Below the pieces are notes generated by a model that was given only the letters and a program-made list of their open reading frames with translations, was not told where the DNA came from and searched no databases. A stretch of 64,000 nt of DNA, taken from NCBI RefSeq assembly GCF_907164915.1, contig NC_061863.1:45357382-45421381 (forward strand), in the 5' to 3' direction. Positions 33,869 through 46,767 of this stretch are shown here, one piece after another (the stretch's first letter is position 1; each line of letters opens with the position of its first letter). The DNA is from Impatiens glandulifera (Eukaryota; Streptophyta; Magnoliopsida; Ericales; Balsaminaceae). A program made the translations under genes and the position numbers.

Positions 33869-34885
33869 ATGACTACCGAAACACCTACTTTCAACATGAG
33901 GATACCAGTTCCCGCTAACCATCTGGATAAGCCAGAAAAGTTTAATGGCTCAAACTTTAAGAGATGGCAGCAGGAGATGTTCTTATACCTCACGACCTTA
34001 AGTATGGAGCGATTCCTCACGGAGGATCCTCCCACTCCTAAAATCGATGAGCCAAACGTGGCTTCATCGTCGGATGCAAACGTGCATCCGAAAGTTGATG
34101 TGCAAGCGGCTTCGGCCATTGATGCTTGGCATCATTCAAATTTCTTATGTAGAAATTACGTGTTGAATGGTTTGTTAGATTCATTGTACAATGTGTACAG
34201 TGAAAAGAATACGACCAAAGAACTATGGAAATCTCTTGAACGTAAGTACAAAACAGAAGATGCGGGTGCAAAAAAGTTTATGGTCGGTCGATTTTTGGAC
34301 TACAAAATGGTAGATTCAAGACCGATCATTAAACAAGTTCAAGAGATCCAAGTTATTTTGCACGAAATTCATGCCGAGGGCATGAATTTGGGAGAAACTT
34401 TCCAAGTGGATGCTATTATTAAGAAGTTGCCACCGTCTTGGAACGATTTCAAGAACTACCTTAAGCACAAGCGAAAGGAGATGAACGTAAAAGAATTGGT
34501 GATTCGTCTACGCATTGAAGAGGAAAATAAAAGCGCCTTAAAGAAATACTTTAGTAAACATGTGGCTAAAGCAAATGTGGCTGAGCATGGTAAGGACAAG
34601 AAGAAACACAATTCTTTTTCAAAAACCGGAGCCTTAATCCTAAAGGAGGAATCTCTAAGAAGTTCACGAGAAAGTGTTTCAATTGCAATGGCATGGGCCA
34701 TAGATCTTCCGATTGCAAGAAGCCGACAAGAGTTCGAGAGGATAACTTAACTCAAGGATTATCGGATATGGATCTCTGTGCAATGATATCTGAGGTTAAC
34801 TTGGTGGGTTTAATCCACGAGAATGATGGGTTGACACAGGAGCTACAAGACTTGTTTGATCCAACAAAGAAGTATTTTCAAGCTT
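33869..34885 (+). pseudogene. Element D gag (frameshifted)
   Basis: It starts at MTTETPTFNMRIPVPANHL after a leader. A UBN2-type gag domain follows (FKRWQQEMFLYL, ELWKSLERKYKTEDAG, KKLPPSWNDFKNYLKHKRKE). A frameshift near 34640-34680 puts the CCHC knuckle (CFNCNGMGHRSSDC, about 34675-34716) in another frame. The downstream stretch reads to about 34885. Confidence 0.75.
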
Positions 34886-34887
34886 AG

Positions 34888-37802
34888 AAGAAGTGAAGAA
34901 TGGTGAAAAGCTATTCATGAGGAATTATGCCACTTTTGACATACAAGGTGAAGGAAAAGTGGTGTTAAGGTTGTCTTCAGGGAAAGATTTAACTTTGACT
35001 AATGTGTTGTATGTTCTGGAGATTCGGAAAAATTTGATATCCGGATCTCTTCTAAGTAAGCATGGTTTTAGAATTGTAATTGAGTCGGATAAAATTATTT
35101 TATCCAAAGGTGGAATGTTTGTAGGTAGAGGTTATGTTACTGATGGGCTTTTTAAGCTCAATGTAATGAAAGTTAAGCCAAGTATGAATGAAAAGAATAA
35201 CTCTTCTATTTATTTATTGAAGTTTTCCATTTTATGGCATGGTAAACTAAGTCATATTAATTATGATTCGATGCATCGATTAATAAAATTGAAGAGTATA
35301 CCTACATTTGAAATAAATAAGAAACCCAAGTGTGAAACTTGTGTTGAAGCAAAATTGACGAGATTATCCTTTCGAAACGTTGAAAGAAGTAATAGACCGC
35401 TTGATTTAATTCATACAAACGTGTGATTTAAAAGGAACACCAACACGTGGTGGAGGAAAATACTTCATTACTTTTATTGATGATAACACAAAATATTGTT
35501 ATGTGTATATTCTTAAAAGTAAAGATGAAGCCATAGAGAAATTCACTCTCTATAAAAATGAGGTTAAAAACCAACTTAGTAAAAAGATTAAGGTGTTAAG
35601 AAGTAATAGATGAGGTGAATATGAATCACCTTTTGCTGAGTTATGTGCTCAACATGGTATAATCCATGAGACGATATCACCTTATTCTCCTCAGCAAAAC
35701 AATACGGTTGAGAGGAAAATAGAACATTAAAAGAAATAATTAATTCACTTCTATTAGTTCTGGTCTACCAAATAACATGTGGGGAGAAACTATTTTGACA
35801 ACTAATTACCTTTTAAATAAGGTTCCACGTAAGAAGCTAGATAAGAGTCCATATGAGTTATGGCATGAAAGAAAATCATCATATGAATACTTACGAATGT
35901 GGGGGTGTCTAGCTAAGGTAGCCATACCATTACCTAAAAAAGTAAAAGTTGGACCAAAAATTGTTGATTGTATATTTATTGGATATGCACATAACAATAG
36001 TTCTTATCGTTTTCTTGTGTTTAAATCGGACATTCCGGATATTCATAAGAATACAATAATGGAATCAAGAAATGTATCGTTCTTTGAACATGTACTTCCA
36101 TATAAGTCTAATGAAGAACAATGTTCTCCAAAAAGATTTCTTGAACTAGATGAACAAGAAAAGGAGAATGAAATTGAGGTTGAAATTAGACGAAGTAAAC
36201 GAGCTAAAACCGAAAAATCATTTGGTCCAGATTTATTACTTTTATGATGGAAAGTGAACCTCAAACGTATAATGAGGCAATTACCTCATCTGAAGGACCT
36301 CAATAGAAAGAGACAATTAATAGTGAGATAAAATCTATCTTGCAAAACCATACATGGGAACTAGTGGATCTACCTCCGGGAAATAAACCACTAGATTGCC
36401 GATGGATTTTCAAAAGGAAAATGAAAGATGATGGATCAATTGATAAATATAAGGCAAGACCGGTGGTAAAAGAATATCGCCAACGAAAAAGTCTTGATTA
36501 TTTTGATACATATTCTCCAGTTATGAGAATAAATTCTTTTAGATTGATTCTTGCGATTGCTTCTTTGCGTAATTTAGAAGTTCATCAAATGGACGTAAAA
36601 ACAACTTTATTAAATGGAGACTTGGAAGAAGAAATTTACATAAATCAACCTTAAGGGTTTTCTTCTCAAGGGCAAGAAAATAAAAGTTTGTAAATTGGTT
36701 AAGTCATTGTATGGCTTAAAACAAGCTCCAAAACAATGGCATGAGAAATTTGATCATGTTATGATCTCAAGTGGATTTAAGATCAATGAATGTGATAAAT
36801 GTATTTATATTAAAGACACAAAAAATGGTTACGTCATTTTATGTCTTTATGTAGATGACATACTTATCATTGGAAGTAATGATAAAATGGTTAAATCCAC
36901 TATATCATTGGAAGATATGTTAAATTTAAAATTTGACATGAAAGATATGGGATTTGATGATGTGATTCTTGGAATCAAAGTGATTAGAACATCGGAAGGG
37001 ATAGTTCTAAGTCAATCACATTATGTGGATAAAATCCTCGAAAAATTTAACAAGGATGATTCTGCATTGGCTAAGACTCTGATAGATACGAGTCAATATC
37101 TATCTAAAAATTGCGGAGAGAGTGTTTCTCAATTAGAATATTCTCGAATAATTGGAAGTCTAATGTACTTAATGAGTTGTATAAGACCATATATAGCTTA
37201 TGCAGTAAGCAAGCTAAGTAGATACACGAGTAATTCGGGTAATAATCATTGGAAAACCATTGTACGATTACTTAGGTATTTAAGAAATACTCGTGATTAT
37301 GGTATGCACTACACGATACATCCTGCAAAGGGCACACTGATGCCAATTGGATTTCAGATATGAAAGACTCAAATCAACAAGTGGATATGTATTTACACTT
37401 AGAGGTGTAGCTATATCTTGGAAATCTTCTAAATAAACTGTTATTGCTAGATCCACAGTGGAATCTGAATTTATAGCTCTTGACAAATGTGGTGAAGAAG
37501 CTGAATGGCTACGTCTATTCTTAGAAGATATTCTGATATGGTCTAAGCCCGTACCAACAATTTATATTCATTGTGATAGTCAATCTGCGATTGGACGAGC
37601 TAAGAGTCATATGTATAATGGTAAGTCTAGACATATACGTTGTAGACATAATACCATTAGACAATTACTCTCTATTGAAATTATCTCAATTGATTACCTA
37701 AAATTAAAAGATAATATTGCGGATCCGCTAACCAAAGGGTTAAATAGAGAGTTGGTGTTAAAGTCCTCACAAGGAATGGAACTTAAGCATACAATAAGTT
37801 AA
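34888..37802 (+). pseudogene. Element D pol remnant
   Basis: The protease active-site segment is missing: the coding region jumps from the gag tail to NGEKLFMRNYATFDIQ, which normally follows it. Then LTNVLYVLEIRKNLISGSL, an integrase zinc region (WHGKLSHINYDSM, CETCVEAK), a broken integrase core (stops near 35425 and 35632), RT ([43 protein letters not shown]) with an intact YVDD at about 36848, and RNase H to 37802 (ESEFIALDKCGEEAEW, NIADPLTKGL). Several stops and shifts make it non-functional. Confidence 0.8.
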
Positions 37803-38297
37803 TACGAATGGAAACCTAACCTATGATGACTAGAGATCCCAAGAACTAGGTTCAATGGGACAACCTAATTGTACTAAACTTGGTAGATTGCTATGGGTAA
37901 AAAATCCTACAATAAAATAGCATTTCGGGAAAGGATAATCACACAGGATTTTAATGATTCTTTATGAATAAAGAGATCACCTATGTGAGAGAGAAGTGTG
38001 GTCGCTTCGAAAGAATTGCACGGCTCAATTCTAGACCCTCTCACTAAACCAGACGAGTGTTCATGGCCAAATCGAACACAATCATGAGAACTGACATGTA
38101 TCAGGAAGAATTCTATGTAAAAGTGTGTAATCGTTTACATAAAAGGCAAAATAGTTCAAGGACATCGAGTCTACTGATCGTTAGTAAAGTTATATACTTT
38201 CATAAAGGAAGGTTCAAAGGGTTACACCTACCTATCCTATGTAGAATTCAACTGTTTTCGCTGGATTAATCTTTCAATTTCAATTAATGTGGGGGAT
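37803..38297 (+). other. Element D 3' untranslated region
   Basis: Non-coding; ends in the purine tract GTGGGGGAT before the 3' LTR. Confidence 0.6.
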
Positions 38298-39224
38298 TGT
38301 TGGAATTAAACTAATTCTATTAATTAAATGGAATGATATTTGGGCTAATGAAATTCACACCAAATTCAAATGTGAATTAAGTGTGAAATTAATCCAAATT
38401 AAATTCACATGAAATTTAAATGTGAATTAAAGTGAAATTAATTCAAATAAAATTTACATGAAATTCAAATGTGAATTAAAGTAAAATTAATCCAAATGAA
38501 ATTCACATGAAATTCAAATGTGAATTAAAGTGAAATTAATCCAAATGAAATTCACATAAAATTCAAATGCGAATTAAGGTAAAATTTTATCTAAATTAAA
38601 TTTGTTAATTATTACAATTAATATTAATGTCTTGAATGAGGCAATTAACAAATTGTGTTAATTGATATTGTAACTACAAAATACTTATTATTGGATGTAA
38701 CTTGCAAAGATAATGAAAAGGCAAGCAAGGATAACCGTTAGATGAATGGATGATGGATTAGTGGCTGTTGGATTAAAGAATTGATTATGAGTTTAATTTT
38801 AAACTATAAATATCCCCTCACATTGATTCACCTCCACACATTATCTTATCACTTCTCACTATAGAATTCTAAAATCTTTCATTGTTCTTGTGAGTGTTCT
38901 TGTGAGTGTTCTTCAAGTTTCTTGACTCGGTCATTTCTGTGCAAAACCCGGTGATTGTGAATCAGGTACTTTTGTTTAGTTCGTTGTTATAGTGGTTTTT
39001 CTGTGCTAAATCATTGTAGGTTCCGTTGTACCCTGGGAAGTAGCTACCGACGAAACTCTCCAGCATAAATGGGAGACGGTGAAACTATTTTAAGGGAATT
39101 GTGATTCCACGGGCCTTCAGAGCAAACAAGAAGATTTTTATTCATCTCTTAAATAATTTGCTGTATCTGTTTTATTATCATTGTATTATTTACGTGTAAT
39201 TGTTACGAGATAAGATTACCAACA
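38298..39224 (+). repeat. 3' LTR of element D
   Basis: Carries the same AATTCACATG tandem units (38350-38590) and ends GATTACCAACA before the ACAAC duplication. Confidence 0.8.
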
Positions 39225-39229
39225 ACAAC

Positions 39230-39958
39230 GACCATCCAGGAATGTCGATTGTCACCACACCATTCACAAGAGAAAATTACTTTAGCTGGAGTCAGAGCAT
39301 CATAAATGCCCTTATAGAGAAGTCCAAAGAGGGTTTTGTTGATGGTTCGATTGAACGCTCTAGCGATGAAGAGGATCGAGTTAGATGAGTCGAAGAATAT
39401 TCACTGATGGATATTAATTCTTTGAAGCAAGGAACTCAACCCTAGAAAATGATTTTTCTCAAATGAACAGATTGTGGGATGAGTTTAGTTGCATAAACCC
39501 CTACCGAAATGTGACTGCAAAATTCGTGTTAACAAATGTTGCATTATCTATGATCAAGTTGAAGTACAGGATGTGAAGAAACGTCTTGCACAATTCTATA
39601 TCAGGTTGTCAAAAAAAATGGAGGTTTGTTGATATGATTCGTCAAGACTAAAAAGAATGCTAAATTGGCTTTCTTTGAAAAATAAACGAAAGCTGCAAAG
39701 GTTGAAAGTTGGTGGCTAATGAAGAAAAAACAATTCATGATGATTGTTGTGGATTGGACTAACGAAGATTGATCTATCTATATTGGGTAGTTCGGAAAAA
39801 AATGGAGCTTGCTGAATTGGGCTTGCTCGACTGTCTATGTTGGGTAGTTGGAAAAAAATGGAGCTTCCTAAATTGGATTGTTAAAAAAAATGAAGCTTGC
39901 TGAAGACGATGGTTGCATGATGTTTCATCGACTTTTTTGTTTCTACTACGTTTCTCCT
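39230..39958 (+). pseudogene. Element A gag, continuation, and decayed tail
   Basis: Begins DHPGMSIVTTPFTRENYF with SKEGFVDGSIE, the copia gag N-terminal signature, then hits a stop at 39386. Traces of the following gag (RLWDEFSC) persist in another frame. At 39783-39915 there are three diverged copies of a roughly 50 bp unit containing GGAAAAAAATGGAGCTTGCT. Confidence 0.6.
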
Positions 39959-40220
39959 TCAATAATACAATTTCAGTTTATACTTCACAATTGTAAGTGG
40001 TGTGAATGCGTATTCATTTAACATTATTTTCACCCCTTGGGTCACAGACCCAAGTTTCCAAGCCCACATATTGTAAGTGGATTATAATCCATTATATACA
40101 TAACAATATCTTCCTAATATAGCGATGTGGGAAAAAACATAGTTTTACATAAAAAAAAGTAGGTTGAACTAACTAAGTCAAAGTTCAGATAGAACTGAAA
40201 AGAATCCCTGGCTAGAAACA

Positions 40221-40309
40221 CTGCAATTCTAGCAAGCTGTAAATATCCATGCCAATCCACTGGTGACCATTCTCAGACAATGTATCTCCACTAAGTCCTG
40301 AACCACAAC
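40221..40309 (-). pseudogene. BUD23/RID2-like 18S rRNA methyltransferase exon fragment
   Basis: The minus strand reads GCGSGLSGDTLSENGHQWIG followed by MDIY after a TTGTAG acceptor. This is the SAM-binding motif I region of BUD23-type rRNA guanine-N7 methyltransferases. No other exon of the gene is recognisable nearby, so it is a fragment, perhaps captured by the neighbouring CACTA element. The match is by memory of the family. Confidence 0.55.
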
Positions 40310-41662
40310 CTACAATAATACAGGAACATTCCAACTGTTATTCCAATTTGCAAAAGCATTATCTAAATGTTAATAATACTTACAGTTTATATCAATCTTC
40401 AGCACAAATTTATAAGGAGACATGATTCAGATACATCTGGATGGAGATAGGGATTATGGATTCTCACCGATATCAAACAGTAAACTAGCAATAAAGTCAA
40501 ATTAGCATGTGATGATTGTTAATTCTAATCTACACTATTGCATTTATAATTCTTATAGGGCTCAAAAGGTTTAAAGGCATGACAAAAAGACATAAAATTA
40601 TGAGGCATAGAAGGAATGAACACGATATATAATCCACAAGCAAATAAAAATGTTCTGCAAATGTAACATTTCAATAAGTTAAAAGGATAACATTGAAATA
40701 TAAACCTGATACAAAATTTTTGCAAGAAGATACTTCTAGTTCTCCTGCAGAAGGTTGATCTCTGTAATGATTTCTGCACAAACTCTCTTCCATAGCTGCT
40801 TGAATGAAGAAGTAAAATATTAACAACAATCAGAACATCAGATCAATAAAAAAAATATAGAACAGCTGATTACTAAAAAAATATATGATTACAAATATTT
40901 TCACATAATCTAAAAAAATATATAATCGTGTATATCCTATCCTAAATCAGACATCTAACCAAGACATTGTATATTTAGATTATCATTTTTTAGATCATAA
41001 AATTGAATGATTCTGTATATTTTCCTTCAAGATTTGCATTTTCAATTGAAGTATGCTCAATATCCTATTAATAATAATCTGAATAAAATCTTAAACTCAA
41101 TATCATGTGACTTAGTTCAATATGGAGTATAAAGATTGGTATATATGCCATATGGACTTAATATCTGCTCTTGTCATTTTCAAAAGAATGTAATATTATT
41201 TTCAAAAGAATGCATACCAGCTAATCTGGATTATCAAATGAAAGGGGAATTATTTTCAAATTCTAGTTTATATTTCAGATCTTCAAATTCACCTAAGAAA
41301 TCAAATGTCTATATTTCAACCAATCCATGTATTATATCAAGGACAAAAACTTAAGAAATCGGTTTATTTGATCAAGGACAGGAACTTAAGAAATCAAATG
41401 TCTATATTTCAATCAATCCATGTATTATTTTCAAATGTCTATATTTCAAATTCACCTATTCATGTATTTAATCAAGGACATAAACTTACATGGATGGGAT
41501 ATCGGAAACGGAGCGAGCTTTGGTGATCGGCGAGCTTCTTCTTCTTCTTGGGTCGGAGCCGCTTGAAGATGCCGGAAATAGGAGCTGGAATATCAGAGTC
41601 GTCGGTTGAAGCGAGAGGAGATCGAAGATCGAAGAGAAGAAAGATCGGTTAGGAGATCGAAG
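40310..41662. other. Unassigned sequence left of CACTA right arm
   Basis: No supported gene. 41290-41490 holds interleaved short repeats (AAATGTCTATATTTCAA, ATCAAGGACA, CAATCCATGTATTA). 41500-41640 is relatively GC-rich with GATCGAAGA repeats. Confidence 0.4.
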
Positions 41663-41705
<43 letters not shown>

Positions 41706-41721
41706 GAGAAAGAAAGAAAGA
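41663..41721 (+). repeat. GAAA microsatellite
   Basis: About a dozen tandem GAAA units with a few interruptions. Confidence 0.85.
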
Positions 41722-41739
41722 ATAAAGGATCGGGCTGCG

Positions 41740-41993
41740 CTTAGGACAAAATAAATGTTTTTCAATGAGGGCTTTAACGTGATACCCTCGGAGAGATTTT
41801 TATTAAAATCACCGAAAGCATAAAAGGAGGGTCCTCGGTGTAAAACTTTATCAACGAGAGCATAACTTTGCTCTCGGTGAGTCTTATAAATAATAGCGAG
41901 AGCGGAGTGTTTCTCTCAGTTATATTTTTATTTCCGAGAGATTTCAAACGCTCTCGGTTACTCTCCTCGGTGAATACACCTTTTCTACTAGTG
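41740..41993 (+). mobile_element. Right arm of a CACTA (EnSpm) transposon
   Basis: Ends TTTTCTACTAGTG, the reverse of the CACTAGTAGAAAA terminus typical of plant CACTA elements. The last 220 bp has many subterminal repeats of CTCTCGGT or its complement in both orientations. The left terminus is not visible. Confidence 0.7.
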
Positions 41994-42494
41994 CCTAATT
42001 ATGAAAATCGTCTTTTAGGTTACATTTTAATGCTCTTTAATTAATTTTTTTATTTGTTCTTATTCTTATGTTTATCTTCATAATTTTTTCTCATTTCAAA
42101 ATATCTATAATTTTTTTTCATTATAGGGACATCATACACAATATATCACGAATGGATTTGATATAATATCAACTAAAAAAAAGAGTGTTTAGATAGTTAG
42201 AGTATAATGACTTAATTAAAAAATTTGCCTCAAAAATTGCAAGAAAATGTATTTTTTTTTTGTTGAATTCGAATACTAGTTAATTGATAAATTATTATGG
42301 GTTTACAACTTATTATATTTATATTTTTGATATATATTTTGAAATATTTTTTTACACTAGTTAATATTATTATATATTTAATTTGTATATTTAAATTTTT
42401 TTATAAAATTTACCATTATTAAATTTATTTTAATTTCATGGGACCACAAAATTTTATTTTGCATTGGGCCTCCCAAATCTCGGAGCCAGTCCTG
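41994..42494 (-). mobile_element. hAT-like element copy 2 (partial, inverted)
   Basis: The reverse complement matches 6155-6640 over most of its length, including the sub-terminal GGTCCCATGAAATT. The terminus CCTG is at 42491-42494. The far end is cut off by the CACTA arm. Confidence 0.6.
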
Positions 42495-42502
42495 GATGGT
42501 GT

Positions 42503-43207
42503 GACTTTAAATTAGTTAGAGTTGGTGGATTTCATGAAGTAATAATTAAAATGGGTAGTTGCTAGCATGAGAAGCCTTCTCGAGGTCATGGATGAATTTC
42601 CATCAGCCAAGCCTCCACTTGGGGTTTGTGTGCAGCACTATTGCTTCACGGTTACAACCAAGATATTTTTCGATTTCATCTTCCTCTAAGTGAGTTCAAA
42701 TTTTCTTTTAATGGTCCTCCAAACAAACTACTAGAAATAATCAGTCCTAAAATATTGTTCCATTTCAGACCGTCACCATTGCGAATCATGTTACTTGTGC
42801 TTTAGTTTACAAGACAACATAGACATGTTGTGTTCACAAAGGAGTGTGTTCTACGTGGAATGAAGGTAAATAATCTATTTAAGTATGGTTATTATATGGT
42901 GACAGTTTTATATGGTTAAATTAGTCTGTTAATTCAATTTTTGTCCCGTTTTAGAATTGTGTGCCTCTGGCTGAAAGCGGAAAATGCAGCTTGGCTCATA
43001 TTTTTGTCAGACAATCGAATTTCAAGCTTCCTGCTGATAATAAAGTGCCTATCATCATGATTGGACCTGGTGAGGGGATTTTTGCAGGTTATTACAATCT
43101 TCTATCCATCTAAGCATGCTGTTTCTAAGAATCAAGCTAGCACATTCAATACCAGGAAAGGCGGCCTTGAAAGAAGCTAGAGTTGAGATCGGACCTGCCA
43201 TTCTATT
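42503..43207 (+). pseudogene. CPR: CPR fragment 4 (FAD/NADPH-binding part)
   Basis: Four recognisable exon pieces. 42520-42689 contains [17 protein letters not shown] and, one frame over, [14 protein letters not shown]. 42769-42865 contains HVTCALVYKTT, a stop, then HKGVCSTW. 42955-43087 contains [12 protein letters not shown] and VPIIMIGPG. About 43118-43207 contains ALKEARVEIGPAILL. Introns keep GT-AG ends. Frameshifts and a stop show it is dead. Roughly 100-150 residues of CPR between fragments 3 and 4 are absent, as is the C-terminal end. FAD and NADPH binding would lie here in an intact enzyme. Confidence 0.85.
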
Positions 43208-43375
43208 ACAAATAAACTACAAACAATTAATTGGTTTAATATTTAAAGTTCATAATTATTTTCAAACTCAAATCATAATAATTTATAATTCTATTACAAA
43301 TAAACTACAAACAATTAATTTGTTCAATATTTAACGTTCATAATTATTTTCAAATCCAAATCATAATAAACAATC
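43201..43375 (+). repeat. Tandem duplication of about 85 bp
   Basis: TTCTATTACAAATAAACTAC and the following 60 or so bases at 43201 recur at about 43290 with a few changes. It starts at the point where CPR sequence ends. Confidence 0.7.
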
Positions 43376-46300
43376 TTGAAATAGTTTAATTGTTAAATTT
43401 TGTAGAATTCTATATTAAATGTTAAGAAATTATATGAAAAATAATTATTGTTATATAAGAGGTTAACTAAGCTTATAAAATATTTTCTAAACATTACACA
43501 AATTCTTTATAAACTTAAAATAATATTTAATAATTAATTATATAAATTAATAAATTTATATAAAAGTAAAAATATAACATAATTAACCTCCTTCAATATT
43601 TTTTTAATAATATAAAAGTAAACAACAATCTTAAAAAATAATAATATTTTAGGAAAAGTATAGAAAAAAGTAAATAATATAAATTATTATTATTAAAATA
43701 AAATATATAGTTCTTAATAATATAATAGTAAATAACAATCTTTAAAAAATAATATTCAAAAGAAAAAAAAAATATATAAATGAATAAAAATATAAAAATT
43801 ATTATTAAGAAATGGATTAATAAATGGTTATAATTAATTAAAATAAAATTAGTATAAAATTAAATACAAATTATTATCAAAACCCTATGAAAAATATATT
43901 TTATAAACAATATTTAAATTAATAATACATATTTTAATTATTTGATTTTGAATATAAAATATAAAAAAATATTATTATTATATAAATAAAAATATTAATA
44001 AATAAAAAATATAGGAGTGTAAAGATTTAATTATACAAATTAAAATAATTATTTTTAATAAGAAAATATTAATAAAATTTAAAATAACAAATTCTTATAT
44101 TAATAAATACATACAAATAAAATTCAATTATAAATTAAACACATTTATAAAATTTATAAAAAGGTAATATTTTTAATTATAAAAAGATAATAATATATAT
44201 TTTAAGTAGATTTAAAAGTTATTATAAAACCGAAAATTAATTTTAAAATATTAAAAATAATTTGCTTCTACAATATAAAATTTTCTAATTAAAAATAAAT
44301 AAATATATTAACTTTTCAAAATAATTAAAAGAAATTAAATTGAAAAATAATTTAAAAAATAAATAATTATTAATAATAAGAATTTTCATGATAAATAAAT
44401 ATTATTTAAAATTTTAAATAGTATAAAAAATGATTATAAAACAAATAAATTTATAGGTTAATAAAATAAAATATTATTATAAAAATATATAATATAAATT
44501 TAATAATTAAAATTACATAATTAGTTTTTAAATATAATAGTATTATAAAAAGGTTAAAAAAATAATTAAATAATATTCAAAGAATTAAATAAAAACCATT
44601 TAAAAAAAATAACTATGTAATATAATTGCAAATTTTAAAAAATATATATTATTAATAAAAAAATTAAAATTAAAATATTATGATAAATTAAAATTTATGT
44701 TATTTTTAAAATAAAATTTGAGTTAAATTATAGTTTATATTATTTTTAAAATTAAATTAACAATGAATATTTAAATATTTTTATCTTAAAATAATTAAAT
44801 AAAAATAATATTATTTAAGTTTAAAAAATTAAAAATAATCAAAAAGTTAAACACTAATTTTTTTATTTTGTAAATAAAATATGTATTTAATAAAAAAAAA
44901 TTAAAATATATTTATATAAATTGTTTTAATTTCAATAAAATACCATCAAATATATTAAAATAGAAAAGTAAATGAAAATTTAGAAAAAGTTAAAAACATT
45001 ATAATAAAAATTATAATAAAAGTAAGAAAATTATGAAACTTTATGATAAATAAAATATAAAGTATAAATTAATTATATAAACTTAAAAAAAATACAAATT
45101 AAACTAAATATTTAGTTATATAAATTTTTAATAAAATAAATTTAACTAAAAATATTACTATTATTAAAATTAAAAGTAAATAAAATAATTAATTTATAAT
45201 CTGTTTCAAAATAAAAATATATAAATTATTATTATTTATAAAAATGAATATAAAACCATATAAAAATTATAAATAATATCTAAACACAAAATAATAATAA
45301 AATTTTAAAATATAAAAAAAAACTTTAAAAAAATATAAAATGATTATTAATAAACTCTTTTAATAAAAATTAAATAAATAAATTTTATTTTAAAGAAACG
45401 TGATAAACATTATATAAAAATTAATTTTAATAAAATAACAATAAATATATATCTTACAAATAATTATATATTAAAATGATAAAAAATAATTTAACATATT
45501 ATTATAAAAAAATTATATTATAAAACAATAAATATAAATAGTTAAGTGTTATTATTTAAAAAAAAATTATTAAAAATTTATTTATAAAATTTTTTAGAAT
45601 ATATATATAATTAATATTAAAAAAATAAAATTATTTCTAATTAAAAATAAATTTAAAAAAATTATATATATTAAATTTAAAATGATAAAAAAATTTAATG
45701 TAAATGATTTTAAATTTTTATTGGGTAAAGAAAATTTGGCAGTTTAACTTTTCATATAGATGTGTGTGAACAAATCTATTTATATATTTACTATTTAAAA
45801 TATAAAAAATAAATACATAATTAATGTTTAAAAAATATTTTTTTATTAATAAAAATATAAAATATATATAAAATAATTATTTTATTTGAATTAAAATAAT
45901 AAATTATTTATAAAATAAAATAATTTAAAATTAATATTATTTTTAATTTGATAAAAATAATTAAAAATAATTTTATAAAATTAATTAAATTTGTTTAAGA
46001 AAAAATTATATAGAAAAAATATTTTTGAAATTTATATAAAATATAACTTATTTTAATGATATTTTATTAATAGGTTTATAAAATGATTAAATGAATTTTA
46101 ATAAATTAAATTGAAATTATTTTATTATAAGGATAAAAAAATTAAATAGAAATTATTTTAAAAATAATTAAAAAATGTATATAAACATTTTCAATTAAAT
46201 ATGAAAAGTTAAAGTAATTTTATTAAATTTTAATTTAAATGAAAAATTCTATTTAAAGGAAAGATTAAAAACATTTAATAAAATAAATATATTTAAAATA

Positions 46301-46727
46301 AAAATAACATGCAAATTAATTTAATTAATAAAATTACAATAAATTTATTTTATTTAAATAAAAATAGGTTATAAGTAAAATTAATTTAAATTATTATTAT
46401 AAGAATTAATTTTTTTTTTAAATTACATATATAAAAATTGATATTATTAATTTTAATTGAAAATATATAAGAAAATAAATATAAAAAAGGTAATTTTATT
46501 TTAAATCTAATTACTTTGTAATTGAATAAAATAAACTAACGTTTTTTAAATAAGATATTTTATTTTTTAAATACTAAGTGCATAAAGAATTTGAGTAAAA
46601 AAAATAGATCTTTATTTATTTTTATTTTTTCAAATTAAAATAATATAAATGACTTCATTTCATTGAAACCATTCAAATATGGTAATACACTAACGAGTGA
46701 TTACAAAATCTAATTAATTAATAAATC

Positions 46728-46767
<40 letters not shown>

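Larger units (their letters stand above)
32840..39224 (+). mobile_element. Element D: degenerate copia-type retrotransposon
   Basis: The LTRs are 32840-33803 (964 bp, starting GGTTGG instead of TGTTGG) and 38298-39224 (927 bp), flanked by an exact ACAAC duplication (32835-32839, 39225-39229). The polypurine tract AATGTGGGGGAT is 38286-38297. The interior has gag, integrase, RT and RNase H in TNT1-like order, with many stops and shifts. It is inserted in the gag of element A, same orientation. Confidence 0.85.
7118..39990 (+). mobile_element. Element A: short-LTR copia-type, gag only (host of nested B and D)
   Basis: The 5' LTR is 7118-7291 (174 bp, TG...CA), followed at once by a Met-tRNA-type primer-binding site (TGGTATTAGAGC, 7292). 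The interior is split into 7292-7958, 32345-32839 and 39230 to about 39958 by elements B and D. Reading across the D duplication restores a gag N-terminus with DHPGMSIVTTPF and NYFSWSQSI, the copia gag-polypeptide motif. No pol is visible, so this resembles the TR-GAG type. Only about 30 bp of the 3' LTR (39959-39987) can be aligned with the 5' LTR, so the right edge is approximate. Confidence 0.6.
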
